Virus record (IMG/VR): IMGVR_UViG_3300033571_003610
Span: 1-64,000 of that record
DNA: 64,000 nt
Reading direction: 5' to 3' (one strand)
DNA from: a virus
The notes beneath the pieces are model-generated. The model did not search any database. It saw only the letters and a list, made by a program, of their open reading frames with translations, and had not been told where the DNA came from. This document shows positions 43,762 through 51,109 of the stretch, piece by piece (positions within the stretch are counted from its first letter, which is position 1; each line of letters opens with the position of its first letter). The position numbers and the translations under genes were made by a program.

Positions 43762-43790
43762 ATTATACAATTAATTGGATTTATTGTCAA
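43762..43790 (-). promoter_or_regulatory. sigma-70-type promoter
   Basis: TTGACA (43790-43785), 17-base spacer, TATAAT (43767-43762). The 29-base box is identical to that at 40373. Confidence 0.9.
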
Positions 43791-43791
43791 C

Positions 43792-44052
43792 TCACAGGGT
43801 ATTTAGAAATTGTTGTAAAACTACAACATCTTTAAATACTTGGGTTCCGTGTCTGTTAGTACGCACTAACATAAAATTTCTGTTATAAATTTCCACAGTG
43901 GCATCCAGGGTTCTGGCACGACCAAAAGTAACGGCTAGAAATTTATGACCTTTTGCATTAACATGCTGACCCTGTAGCACACCGTATGGTGCTGAAAAGT
44001 CCTGCTGGCAAGCCCAGGCATAGACAGCATCAGAAATTTGTTGGCTGTTCAT
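43792..44052 (-). CDS. hypothetical protein
   Basis: An 86-residue protein (GHKFLAVTFGRARTLDATVEIY strand pair, split across about 34-56) starting at ATG 44052, one base after the stop of the gene before it. An upstream in-frame ATG at 44100 overlaps that gene and lacks a ribosome site. Function unknown. Confidence 0.55.
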   Translation of the reverse strand: MNSQQISDAVYAWACQQDFSAPYGVLQGQHVNAKGHKFLAVTFGRARTLDATVEIYNRNFMLVRTNRHGTQVFKDVVVLQQFLNTL

Positions 44053-44053
44053 A

Positions 44054-44362
44054 TTACCATGCGTGATAGATAACCATGTGATCCACGCCAGGCACAACAC
44101 CTACGGGGCGATAGACCTGTTGTTCGCCGTCCCACTGGTCCGGGTCGAAAAGTTTGTCCTCAGGACCCACTGGAGTAAAGCGAACAGTCTTGCCAGTGTG
44201 ATGGCTCTTGACGTAAAATTCCTTGGGCATGCCAAAGAACTCTGACGCCAACTTAAGAACCTTGCGGCTCTTGTCGTATTCGCAGAACTTGAGATCCACG
44301 GTAGGAATTGATTTCATATAAGCCCTAAAGAGTGCAGGGTTATTGGCAACGACTTTGTCCAT
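44054..44362 (-). CDS. hypothetical protein
   Basis: A 102-residue protein with DKVVANNPALFRAYMKSIP start and a central FYVKSHHTGKTVRF strand pair. The true start is the ATG at 44362, one base after the stop of the small gene upstream; the longer frame to 44476 lies over that gene. Function unknown. Confidence 0.6.
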   Translation of the reverse strand: MDKVVANNPALFRAYMKSIPTVDLKFCEYDKSRKVLKLASEFFGMPKEFYVKSHHTGKTVRFTPVGPEDKLFDPDQWDGEQQVYRPVGVVPGVDHMVIYHAW

Positions 44363-44363
44363 G

Positions 44364-44504
44364 TTAGGCCACGTGAAAGGGGTTACGACGACGCAGGTGT
44401 GCCAGTGCGGCTTCCTTAGTGTCAAAACGACCGCTGATTGGGGTATCGTGGCGCCCACGTACAATGTACCAACCATTAAGCATTTTATTGAACACTACTC
44501 GCAT
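44364..44504 (-). CDS. 46-residue protein, first gene of its unit
   Basis: A small basic protein (contains GWYIVRGRHD, then FDTKEAALAHLRRR) in a frame separate from the overlapping longer frame. AAAAAGGAG stands 8-10 bases before the ATG and a consensus promoter lies at 44533, so it is the natural first gene of the transcript. It ends one base before the next start. Function unknown. Confidence 0.65.
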   Translation of the reverse strand: MRVVFNKMLNGWYIVRGRHDTPISGRFDTKEAALAHLRRRNPFHVA

Positions 44505-44532
44505 ATCGAAGCTCCTTTTTCAGTATGCCATA

Positions 44533-44561
44533 ATTATACAATAAATTGGATTATTTGTCAA
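44533..44561 (-). promoter_or_regulatory. sigma-70-type promoter
   Basis: TTGACA (44561-44556), 17-base spacer, TATAAT (44538-44533). It drives the three small genes 44504 to 43792. Confidence 0.9.
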
Positions 44562-44565
44562 CCAA

Positions 44566-44805
44566 TTAAAGTGCCCTATACAAGCCCAAGGCGCAGATAG
44601 TCATACTTACAATATTAACAAGGATCTGGGGACCGTTGCGAACACGCAACGCCCATATCAAAAATGCTATAGTACCCAGGCTAAAAGCCAGGATATTCCA
44701 GGGTCTAACATTAAAGTTGTACTCTATTAGAGTATTAAGTGTGTGGCCACTAACAATGGCTATTGCACCTATCCATTGAACTATTTCATCGAAATTTCTT
44801 TTCAT
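44566..44805 (-). CDS. small membrane protein, leaderless
   Basis: A 79-residue protein with three hydrophobic segments (about 9-28, 36-55 and 60-78). The ATG at 44805 is 7 bases after the -10 box of the promoter at 44812, so the message probably starts at or next to the ATG. The larger frame would start inside the -10 box. Function unknown; the form suits a small inner-membrane protein. Confidence 0.65.
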   Translation of the reverse strand: MKRNFDEIVQWIGAIAIVSGHTLNTLIEYNFNVRPWNILAFSLGTIAFLIWALRVRNGPQILVNIVSMTICALGLYRAL

Positions 44806-44811
44806 AGTCCA

Positions 44812-44840
44812 ATTATACAATAAATTGGATTTTGTGTCAA
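44812..44840 (-). promoter_or_regulatory. sigma-70-type promoter giving a leaderless message
   Basis: TTGACA (44840-44835), 17-base spacer, TATAAT (44817-44812). The ATG begins at 44805, exactly where transcription should start. Confidence 0.85.
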
Positions 44841-45427
44841 CCTTTGTCTTTGAGCATTATATTTTTTAACATATACATAGGAACTTCTATAATATGACGA
44901 TGATGCCCTGCCCATATATTTTCAGCAGTAGGATTTTTTTCGTTACTGTTGGGTGTTCTGGCCACATATCGATGTATTAAATATACGCTAGCCCAGCCTT
45001 CAGTGACAATATCAACCGGATAGAAAGAAGGTACCATATATGGTACGGTGATAGGCAAAGTAAGTAATGTGTTATTATCGTCGCCTTTAAAATGAACTGT
45101 TATTTTTCCGCTTAAAGGAAAAATAGTAGCCCACGGTGCAGAAACTTTTCCTATGCTTCGATCGCCCTTGCTGACTAACTCGTCTTTTAATTTTAAACTA
45201 GTTGACCAAGTATGATTTTTTTGTTGCCCTATTAGGTCAACTGAAGCAGAAAAAACTGTTTTATTAGGCCATAGCATTGCCTTTCGCCAAAGTCTACCGT
45301 TAATCACAGTTAGTCTATTAACAGGTTCCCTTGATTCGATAGTGTGCTGTTCCCAAATATCGATAAATTCATTAACGTCTTCTTCGGAGCCAGTTCTAAA
45401 CTTTAATTCAAAGTAAGGCAAGTGCAT
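44837..45427 (-). CDS. hypothetical protein
   Basis: A 196-residue beta-rich protein with Trp-rich strands (WSTSLKLKDEL, ITVHFKGDDN) and no known motif. It ends at the next promoter. Function unknown. Confidence 0.6.
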   Translation of the reverse strand: MHLPYFELKFRTGSEEDVNEFIDIWEQHTIESREPVNRLTVINGRLWRKAMLWPNKTVFSASVDLIGQQKNHTWSTSLKLKDELVSKGDRSIGKVSAPWATIFPLSGKITVHFKGDDNNTLLTLPITVPYMVPSFYPVDIVTEGWASVYLIHRYVARTPNSNEKNPTAENIWAGHHRHIIEVPMYMLKNIMLKDKG

Positions 45428-45435
45428 GATTTTAT

Positions 45436-45840
45436 TTACTCTATATATACCTGTTCCAAATAAATTTTAAGCAAATCTTCGGGAAACTGATTTTCACTTT
45501 TCCATTCCAGCCTACGTCTAATTAAGTTGAACCATCCGGGACCAGAGTCGCCTAGTGCATCTAACTTTCTGTTATAAAAGAAATCAGTTACCCATTCTTG
45601 TCCTGGTTGCATTACTCGAGGCAATTGATCTTTGATACTGTTGTAGTCATTGAGCAAGATATCTTTACTGAGATTGCCAACCCCTGCACCACAGAACTTG
45701 CCGATTAGTGCGAGGCACAACACCGGGGTCAGTGCAATATCAAACCATACAACCCAGTCTTTATTGACTCTAACTGGTCGTCTGGACAGCGTACTGACCA
45801 ACTTGGCTTGATTAAATTCTTCAATAGAGAGTGCTGTCAT
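45436..45840 (-). CDS. hypothetical protein
   Basis: A 134-residue protein with a hydrophobic central segment (DIALTPVLCLALIGKFCG near 49-66) that may be a membrane-associated helix, and an aromatic second half. It overlaps the nucleotidyltransferase-like gene by 20 bases. Function unknown. Confidence 0.55.
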   Translation of the reverse strand: MTALSIEEFNQAKLVSTLSRRPVRVNKDWVVWFDIALTPVLCLALIGKFCGAGVGNLSKDILLNDYNSIKDQLPRVMQPGQEWVTDFFYNRKLDALGDSGPGWFNLIRRRLEWKSENQFPEDLLKIYLEQVYIE

Positions 45841-46489
45841 CCTTAACTTTCCAATCTAAATCTGGCAAACTCAAATAGTGCTTGAGTTCTTCTTTGGGCA
45901 TTTTGTATCCGTAGATATTATATTTGATAAATCTTGTGAGAAAGCCTTCAGGCGAATATCGTGTACAACGTAAACGCTGATGTGCAATATCTTCTAATGC
46001 TTGTTCATCAAAAGTAAACTGCCCTTGACCGTCTGTGGCTACTTTGCAAACACTAAAGTCGAAATCATTAAAAATTTCTTCTATACAGGTATAGTATTTC
46101 TTTTTAATCATTTGTACTTTGTATTCATTGATAGTATTGTCGGAGAATACACTAGTGATACCTTTAAGTAACCCAACCCAGTCAGTGTTAGCTCCGTCAA
46201 CTAAAGGTGTAGTTTCAGTAGCTTCCTTAGACCAATCACTGGATACAGTTACCGTGGTTGCATTGTCAGTTTCATAAGGGCTAGATACTCTGTACCGGTT
46301 TATATTTTGTACAGAATGTTGCCATAGTTTTTCGCTAGGATACCATACGTCAATGTCGTTTAAAGGACTTCCTAAAAATAAACAACGAGCCGCACCGCCT
46401 GCGATCCAAGCGCCCTTGCCCACATGTAGTGCGTCCAAAAGTTTTGGTGGTAAATGTTTGGATTTGTCTTCAATATAGATAGTATGCAT
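45821..46489 (-). CDS. nucleotidyltransferase-like protein, leaderless
   Basis: A 222-residue protein with AWIAGGAARCLFLGSPLNDIDVW near 27-49 (split), the GG plus D-x-D pattern of DNA polymerase beta-type nucleotidyltransferases such as CCA-adding enzymes, and a second acidic strand FDFSVCKV near 141-148. The first domain is therefore probably catalytic. Its ATG is 7 bases after a -10 box, so its message is leaderless. The target, perhaps RNA or a host protein, is unknown. Confidence 0.65.
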   Translation of the reverse strand: MHTIYIEDKSKHLPPKLLDALHVGKGAWIAGGAARCLFLGSPLNDIDVWYPSEKLWQHSVQNINRYRVSSPYETDNATTVTVSSDWSKEATETTPLVDGANTDWVGLLKGITSVFSDNTINEYKVQMIKKKYYTCIEEIFNDFDFSVCKVATDGQGQFTFDEQALEDIAHQRLRCTRYSPEGFLTRFIKYNIYGYKMPKEELKHYLSLPDLDWKVKDDSTLY

Positions 46490-46495
46490 AGAACA

Positions 46496-46524
46496 AGTGT
46501 AGCATTAATCGTTTTTAGAGTCAA
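46496..46524 (-). promoter_or_regulatory. sigma-70-type promoter giving a leaderless message
   Basis: TTGACT (46524-46519), 17-base spacer, TACACT (46501-46496) on the minus strand; the ATG starts at 46489. It overlaps the end of the upstream gene. Confidence 0.7.
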
Positions 46525-46864
46525 GGCTGACGCCAACCGTTTGGCCCAAGTGCTCAATGTCACCGCCATTTAGTTTAAGCATGAAAGCATCTTGTTCGCT
46601 AAAAAGCCAAATAGCACTACCAGTTATGTAATAGGGAAAGGTCATGGATCTTTCCAAAATTATCAAGTGCTTGCTTCGAATTCTATGTTCTTTATCTAAG
46701 GGAATTTTGTAACTAGTGAATATTGGTTGTAGCAGTAAAAAACCTTGCTTGGTTAATCTTGTGCCTTTACCCTTGTTGTAATTGTAAAAAATAGTCCAAG
46801 GATTTACTTTGTCTAACTTGTGGTACTTTTTAATTTCTTCAACAATAACTTCACTTAGGTTCAT
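46505..46864 (-). CDS. hypothetical protein
   Basis: A 119-residue protein with basic helices and a central hydrophobic strand pair (YYITGSAIWLF). It overlaps the next gene upstream by 14 bases. Function unknown. Confidence 0.6.
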   Translation of the reverse strand: MNLSEVIVEEIKKYHKLDKVNPWTIFYNYNKGKGTRLTKQGFLLLQPIFTSYKIPLDKEHRIRSKHLIILERSMTFPYYITGSAIWLFSEQDAFMLKLNGGDIEHLGQTVGVSLDSKND

Positions 46865-47147
46865 CTGATATGGGTTTCCCTTGTGTTAATTCAAACACTT
46901 GGAATTTATCAGTTTTGAAAAGTTTGTTAAGTCTTTCGGCTAGATTAAAAGCATGGCCGCTGTTACTAAAGCTAACCTTTTTGTATTTCGGCCCCGGGTA
47001 ATTTACTAGGCTATTTAAACTGCGAAGATTAATAGGGTGCCCGTCATAAAAGACTGCATAAATGGCGTCGGCTTCTAATATTTGCTCGCTTTTATAGGTT
47101 TTGGGATTAGTGTAGTCTAACAGTATCTGTGGTTTCGGTCTCGCCAT
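46851..47147 (-). CDS. hypothetical protein
   Basis: A 98-residue basic protein with an IYAVFYDGHP strand and an FKTDKFQVFELTQG strand. GAGGAAG precedes the ATG. It follows the late-like palindrome at 47163. Function unknown. Confidence 0.6.
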   Translation of the reverse strand: MARPKPQILLDYTNPKTYKSEQILEADAIYAVFYDGHPINLRSLNSLVNYPGPKYKKVSFSNSGHAFNLAERLNKLFKTDKFQVFELTQGKPISDEPK

Positions 47148-47162
47148 CTTAACTTCCTCTTC

Positions 47163-47178
47163 ATGGATATTTATCCAT
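47163..47178 (-). promoter_or_regulatory. late-promoter-like motif in a palindrome
   Basis: ATGGATA-AA-TATCCAT is a perfect 7-bp inverted repeat whose centre carries GATAAATA on the minus strand, 21 bases before the ATG at 47147. It could be a late promoter, an operator or both. Confidence 0.35.
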
Positions 47179-47203
47179 TAAAGCAAGTTTTATTGGCGTT
47201 AAG

Positions 47204-47407
47204 TCACTTAAAAGTGCCGCCGTCAGTAGCTTGTAGGGCAGTTATAACTGGCGGTTTTTCAACGGCTTTTATGCTTAAATTTGCAATTACAGCCAGTAAA
47301 GATACAGCATCTGCGGTACTTAGACGTATATCTTTGCTATGAGTCCTAGTAGCAGTCTCTACAGTATCACTGAGCTTTTTAACTACAGCGAAATTAAGTT
47401 CTTTCAT
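47204..47407 (-). CDS. small hypothetical protein
   Basis: A 67-residue protein, mainly helical with a Leu-rich centre (DAVSLLAVIANLSIKAV). It overlaps the next gene by 14 bases. Function unknown. Confidence 0.55.
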   Translation of the reverse strand: MKELNFAVVKKLSDTVETATRTHSKDIRLSTADAVSLLAVIANLSIKAVEKPPVITALQATDGGTFK

Positions 47408-47876
47408 TTTTCTTACGTTGAATAGCTACCATCATGTCCGCTTGTGTCTTAAAGGGACCGATATAACTATAGCCTTTCAAAGTATTTAATCTAGGACAAA
47501 AACTAGTAGTCCAGCCATTTGGAAACTTAATACCATAGTATCCAGCCGCATGAAAACTTTTTGATTTTTCTGTTTTAGTAAAAACAGGTAAACCATCTTG
47601 TTCACTTTTATTAAAAATCTTATTCCAGCTGGTCGGATAGTCCTGTACAAAATCGTTACTATTTTTAATGTTTACTTCTTGAGCACTAGCACCTAAATTA
47701 ACTTTTAGTTCGTCCTCTAGCACTTTAACATCAGTATATCTTTTAAGGCCACCTTTAAAGCTCAAGGTAAACACATTGTCACCATTATGAATAGTGCCAA
47801 TTTTCTGCCCGCTTTCTTCAAGTATCCAAAACTTGCCGGGCATGATAGTTTTTGCTAACATATTAATATTTTGCAT
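47394..47876 (-). CDS. hypothetical protein
   Basis: A 160-residue basic protein with strand-rich core (GKFWILEESGQKIGTI) and a GYYGIKFPNGW segment near 112-122. It overlaps the 5' nuclease gene by 14 bases. Function unknown. Confidence 0.6.
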   Translation of the reverse strand: MQNINMLAKTIMPGKFWILEESGQKIGTIHNGDNVFTLSFKGGLKRYTDVKVLEDELKVNLGASAQEVNIKNSNDFVQDYPTSWNKIFNKSEQDGLPVFTKTEKSKSFHAAGYYGIKFPNGWTTSFCPRLNTLKGYSYIGPFKTQADMMVAIQRKKNERT

Positions 47877-48843
47877 TCAAATAATTTACATGATCATCTG
47901 GTCGCTTGGCAATTTCTTGTAAGTCCCATTTACCACAGAATCTCAAAAACTCTACACCTACTTGTCGTTTAGGCTCTTTTTGCAAGCATTCTGCAATAGT
48001 TGTATCCAGTGCTAGTTTAATGTTATCGGGCTGTTGTGTCAAGTCGATAATGCGTTTATTTTCTTCATATCGATCACGAACCCTGTGTTCTTTACCGTCG
48101 TGGTCGGTCCAACGCTGAAGCATGAGATTGTTCCAATTATAGCCTTTGTCAGTTCTGTCGGCAAAGGCTTCACGCAGGCCAACTTTATTTTTGGTACCTT
48201 TTTCACGCACACCTGGATAAGCACTAAAGACATTATCGCTAGTATCGCCACGCATACACTTCTCGAAAAGAAGCCATTGCGGATCTTCGACTACTTTGGG
48301 AGTTTTAGTTTTTTTATCTAGTACGGGGCGACCTTTGTCGTCGAAAATACCATCAACAGTAATTGTTTCTTTGGTAATACCGTTGTACTGTTTTACATTG
48401 GTAGCCAGTAACTGATAAAAGTCGCTGTCGCTACTGACTATCACATGTTCGGCTTCGGGATGATTTTGAATCCAGCGAGCAATAAAATCATCTGCTTCAC
48501 AATTTTCGTGTCGAAGTGTAGTGCAGTTAGTCTTTTCTGTTAGAAACTGTTTGAACTGATCAAAGGCTTCCCAAAACATTTTATCTTCTTCGGCTTCTCT
48601 TTCAGTTAGTGCGGCACGAGCAGCCGCACGATTGGCCTTATAAGCAGGATAAACATCTTTGCGCCACGAGCGACCTTCGAAACAGAAGATAACGTGTTTA
48701 CCCTGGAAGTCTCGCCATACCTTATTAATACTGGCAAACATAATATGGTAAGCCATGCCTACTTTAGTTTCAGGGTCGTCTCCCCTAACAACGTGGCGAG
48801 CACGAAAAAACATATTACTAGCATCGACTAGGATATAAGTCAT
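47863..48843 (-). CDS. rnh: 5'-3' exonuclease, T4 RNase H-like
   Basis: A 326-residue protein of the FEN/T4 RNase H nuclease family, which removes RNA primers and 5' flaps. Acidic metal-site residues appear in LVDASN (about 5-10), HENCEADDF (about 113-121) and VSSDSDF (about 135-141), and a helix-hairpin-helix-like GVREKGTKNKVG loop follows (about 211-222). The length is close to T4 Rnh (305). It lies in an operon of small genes on the strand that also carries the replication genes. Confidence 0.85.
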   Translation of the reverse strand: MTYILVDASNMFFRARHVVRGDDPETKVGMAYHIMFASINKVWRDFQGKHVIFCFEGRSWRKDVYPAYKANRAAARAALTEREAEEDKMFWEAFDQFKQFLTEKTNCTTLRHENCEADDFIARWIQNHPEAEHVIVSSDSDFYQLLATNVKQYNGITKETITVDGIFDDKGRPVLDKKTKTPKVVEDPQWLLFEKCMRGDTSDNVFSAYPGVREKGTKNKVGLREAFADRTDKGYNWNNLMLQRWTDHDGKEHRVRDRYEENKRIIDLTQQPDNIKLALDTTIAECLQKEPKRQVGVEFLRFCGKWDLQEIAKRPDDHVNYLNAKY

Positions 48844-48845
48844 TT

Positions 48846-49172
48846 TTAACCTTTACGTTTTTGCAGAACATCTGCGTCAGCTATAAACTTTTCTTCTTCA
48901 ATAGTACTGCGAGCAATACTGTTGCACAAATCATTGAACCAAGCGTCAACAATAATGTCAGGAGTAGAACCCTGATACCCTGCCCTACTTAGCATTGTAA
49001 CAAAATGATCGTTCCAGTCAAGTTCAAAAAAGCCTTGATTTGGATTTTCCGGATCAACATCAACTTTAACTACTTTAACCCAAGGCTCACCTTTAAGTGT
49101 AGCTTGGTCTTTTTCACTACGGGTTTCTTCTTTCTTTTTAAAGAAACGTTTAATTTTATCAACGAATGCCAT
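48846..49172 (-). CDS. hypothetical protein
   Basis: A 108-residue protein with a very basic N-terminus (KIKRFFKKKEETRSEK, about 5-20) and an acidic centre. AGGGAGGAC precedes the ATG, and a promoter lies at 49191. It may bind DNA or the nuclease; unknown. Confidence 0.6.
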   Translation of the reverse strand: MAFVDKIKRFFKKKEETRSEKDQATLKGEPWVKVVKVDVDPENPNQGFFELDWNDHFVTMLSRAGYQGSTPDIIVDAWFNDLCNSIARSTIEEEKFIADADVLQKRKG

Positions 49173-49407
49173 TTTTCAGTCCTCCCTGTAATTGTAACAT
49201 AAAGAACTCATTTTTGTCAATATATCTATATTCATGAATTGGATCGCCTGGTCCAGTATACATTCTATGGGCCTGTGCTACTGTTTGCATCCACATCCAT
49301 TTATTGGTTTTGGCGCAACGTTTTGGAATTAGTGCAAATTTGTAAGTCCAATCTGCTCGTTCCCAAAAGTAATCGTATGATTGGACTTCACTGTCTTGGT
49401 ACATCAT
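49159..49407 (-). CDS. small hypothetical protein
   Basis: An 82-residue protein rich in Trp and Tyr, with a KRCAKTNKWMW segment near 28-38. It overlaps genes on both sides. Function unknown. Confidence 0.55.
   Translation of the reverse strand: MMYQDSEVQSYDYFWERADWTYKFALIPKRCAKTNKWMWMQTVAQAHRMYTGPGDPIHEYRYIDKNEFFMLQLQGGLKNGIR
49191..49220 (-). promoter_or_regulatory. sigma-70-type promoter inside a gene
   Basis: TTGACA (49220-49215), 18-base spacer, TACAAT (49196-49191). It lies inside the 82-residue gene and would drive the gene at 49172 and the 5' nuclease gene. Confidence 0.55.
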
Positions 49408-49615
49408 CGGATTTGAGACCCCATTTAATTTTTAACCAAATACGTTCATGAAAGTAATAGTCGATACTTAACAGTATATGTAATAGTGTAGCAAAACCGG
49501 TAGCGGTTCCAATGTTACCAGTGAACAACCAAGTATAAAAAATAGTAAATGACCATGCAGTTAATCTATAACTGATCATTCTAGCTAATGTACGTTTATG
49601 AGTTTCTTGAATCAT
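49388..49615 (-). CDS. small membrane protein, DUF2061-like
   Basis: A 75-residue protein with R-T-L-x-x-M-x-Y-R near residues 8-16, two hydrophobic segments (about 20-33 and 38-50) and HERIW near 56-60, the pattern of the DUF2061 family of membrane proteins. The ATG at 49615 shares ATGA with the queE stop; an earlier ATG at 49624 is less likely. Function unknown. Confidence 0.65.
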   Translation of the reverse strand: MIQETHKRTLARMISYRLTAWSFTIFYTWLFTGNIGTATGFATLLHILLSIDYYFHERIWLKIKWGLKSDDVPRQ

Positions 49616-50484
49616 TTGCCCCATCCGTTACCCCATAAGTCAACGTGTAAACGGGGACTGTAGTTCCATCCTTGTTCCGCACAGATATTAGCAATTCTAA
49701 TTTTATTTGCGTCATACGGAGCAACAATGCCTCCCTGCGGCATTAGATATACTACTCCTGTAAATCCTGCATCCCTAAATTCTTTTGTAGCACGTTTAGC
49801 TTCTTCGATATGCTCATCTGTTTCAACAACAAACTTAAGATAAGTATGACCAATGCTGGCGTATTCGCATACTACTTCAGGCCTAATAGCATCTTCCCAT
49901 GTCTCGCCGCTGGCACTTAGTTTGGCACTAACACTAAAAGTCACAAACTGTGTCTGTGATTGTCCTAGTGCTGGTTGTTGCCATGCTTGCAAAAAGTCTT
50001 TAAATCCTTTTTGTAATTTTTGAGTACCATTAGTTTCAAATGTAATATTGCGTAAGTCACGCATACGAGGATTACTGATTAGTTCTTCGTAAGCACGTTG
50101 CCAACCCAGCAAAGGCTCTCCGCCTGTAATAACAAGATGCACATCATTGCCATTGTCCTGCACCCATTTACCGTTTGGTGTCAGTGCCAGCATTGCATCA
50201 ACTAGCTCACTAGTTTCATAATTAGGGCTCAAGTGCTTAAAGTCCGGATGCCAACTAGCATAACTGTCACAGCCTGTTTCTACCAATGGCAAATCTTCGA
50301 ACTTGTTGTACATATGAACAACTTGTGCTATTTCGTCTGCACCTGTACTTTTTTCTCCAGGCTTACAGCCAAAGCCTGCACAGGTAAAATTACAACCAAA
50401 GGTTCGTAAAAATACACTGGGTACTCCTACAAACCTTCCTTCGCCTTGTAAACTGTAAAATTTCTCAGATACCTTGATCTTCAT
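49612..50484 (-). CDS. queE: 7-carboxy-7-deazaguanine synthase
   Basis: A 290-residue radical SAM enzyme of the QueE family, which contracts 6-carboxytetrahydropterin to 7-carboxy-7-deazaguanine. SLQGEGRFVGVPSVFLR (about 11-27) and GGEP (about 113-116) match. The cluster cysteines appear as C31, C35 and, after an insertion of 36 residues, C72 in a C-D-S-Y motif that matches the CDT/Y motif of normal QueE; C40 is an extra cysteine. The start at 50484 follows GGAAAG. It overlaps both neighbours. Confidence 0.9.
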   Translation of the reverse strand: MKIKVSEKFYSLQGEGRFVGVPSVFLRTFGCNFTCAGFGCKPGEKSTGADEIAQVVHMYNKFEDLPLVETGCDSYASWHPDFKHLSPNYETSELVDAMLALTPNGKWVQDNGNDVHLVITGGEPLLGWQRAYEELISNPRMRDLRNITFETNGTQKLQKGFKDFLQAWQQPALGQSQTQFVTFSVSAKLSASGETWEDAIRPEVVCEYASIGHTYLKFVVETDEHIEEAKRATKEFRDAGFTGVVYLMPQGGIVAPYDANKIRIANICAEQGWNYSPRLHVDLWGNGWGK

Positions 50485-50848
50485 ATTCTTTCCATTTCCA
50501 TCCAATTTTAGCTAAATCATCTGCTACTTCGTTGGTTACATAACCTTCACCAACGTATAACTCTTTATTTTCATCTTTGTCACCACGGATACCACTGCAA
50601 TACCAATCCATGTAATCACCGCCTTGATCCTCCAATTCAGCAACAAAACCTCCTGCCCATCGCCAACTGCAACTCCATTCATTGTTACCAGTTAGTGCCG
50701 GCCAAAAGTCATTGGTCTTAAACCAAATTATATTACACAAGGCCGCATAAAGATTTTGTGCATAGGTTTTGTTAGTGCGAACTTTTTCCACTATCCATGC
50801 ACAATTTTTAATATCGGCGGCGAGATCGACAGTATCATTGATTTCCAT
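50465..50848 (-). CDS. hypothetical protein, leaderless
   Basis: A 127-residue Trp- and Asn-rich protein (NEWSCSWRWAGGFVAEL near 56-72, GGDYMDWYCSG near 76-86). The ATG at 50848 is only 6 bases after the -10 box at 50854. It overlaps queE by 20 bases. Function unknown; similar small Trp-rich proteins occur in other T4-like phages by memory. Confidence 0.65.
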   Translation of the reverse strand: MEINDTVDLAADIKNCAWIVEKVRTNKTYAQNLYAALCNIIWFKTNDFWPALTGNNEWSCSWRWAGGFVAELEDQGGDYMDWYCSGIRGDKDENKELYVGEGYVTNEVADDLAKIGWKWKEYEDQGI

Positions 50849-50853
50849 ACTGC

Positions 50854-50882
50854 ATTATACAATATAAATTAGCAATAGTCAA
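50854..50882 (-). promoter_or_regulatory. sigma-70-type promoter giving a leaderless message
   Basis: TTGACT (50882-50877), 17-base spacer, TATAAT (50859-50854) on the minus strand. It drives the Trp-rich gene and probably queE. Confidence 0.85.
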
Positions 50883-51109
50883 ACTGTAGCCAATGCTGTA
50901 GCAACAGATTTTAATTCATCTGGTGTAAGAAAGAATTCATATGTACTAGAATTAATTTGTTCGCCTTTAAGGTCAAATTCTTCTCTAATAAAATAAATGG
51001 CTTTTAGGTTAGGAGGACTTTTGATGTCATTGACTTTGATAGTCATTTTAAACGAAGGTGTGTCAGTAACAACTGTAGTCCTTGTATTGAGATTGAATGT
51101 TTCGCTCAT
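50879..51109 (-). CDS. small hypothetical protein
   Basis: A 76-residue beta-rich protein, joined to the HIT gene by a one-base TAATG overlap. Function unknown. Confidence 0.55.
   Translation of the reverse strand: MSETFNLNTRTTVVTDTPSFKMTIKVNDIKSPPNLKAIYFIREEFDLKGEQINSSTYEFFLTPDELKSVATALATV

Noticed and set aside
44363-44476. Longer start for the 102-residue gene
   Set aside because: It overlaps the 46-residue gene, which has the ribosome site and promoter; ATG 44362 follows that stop directly.
49612-50484. Reading QueE as a broken or inactive gene because CxxxCxxC is missing
   Set aside because: The C-D-S-Y motif at 72-75 restores a third ligand and the rest of the family motifs are intact, so a variant loop is more likely.
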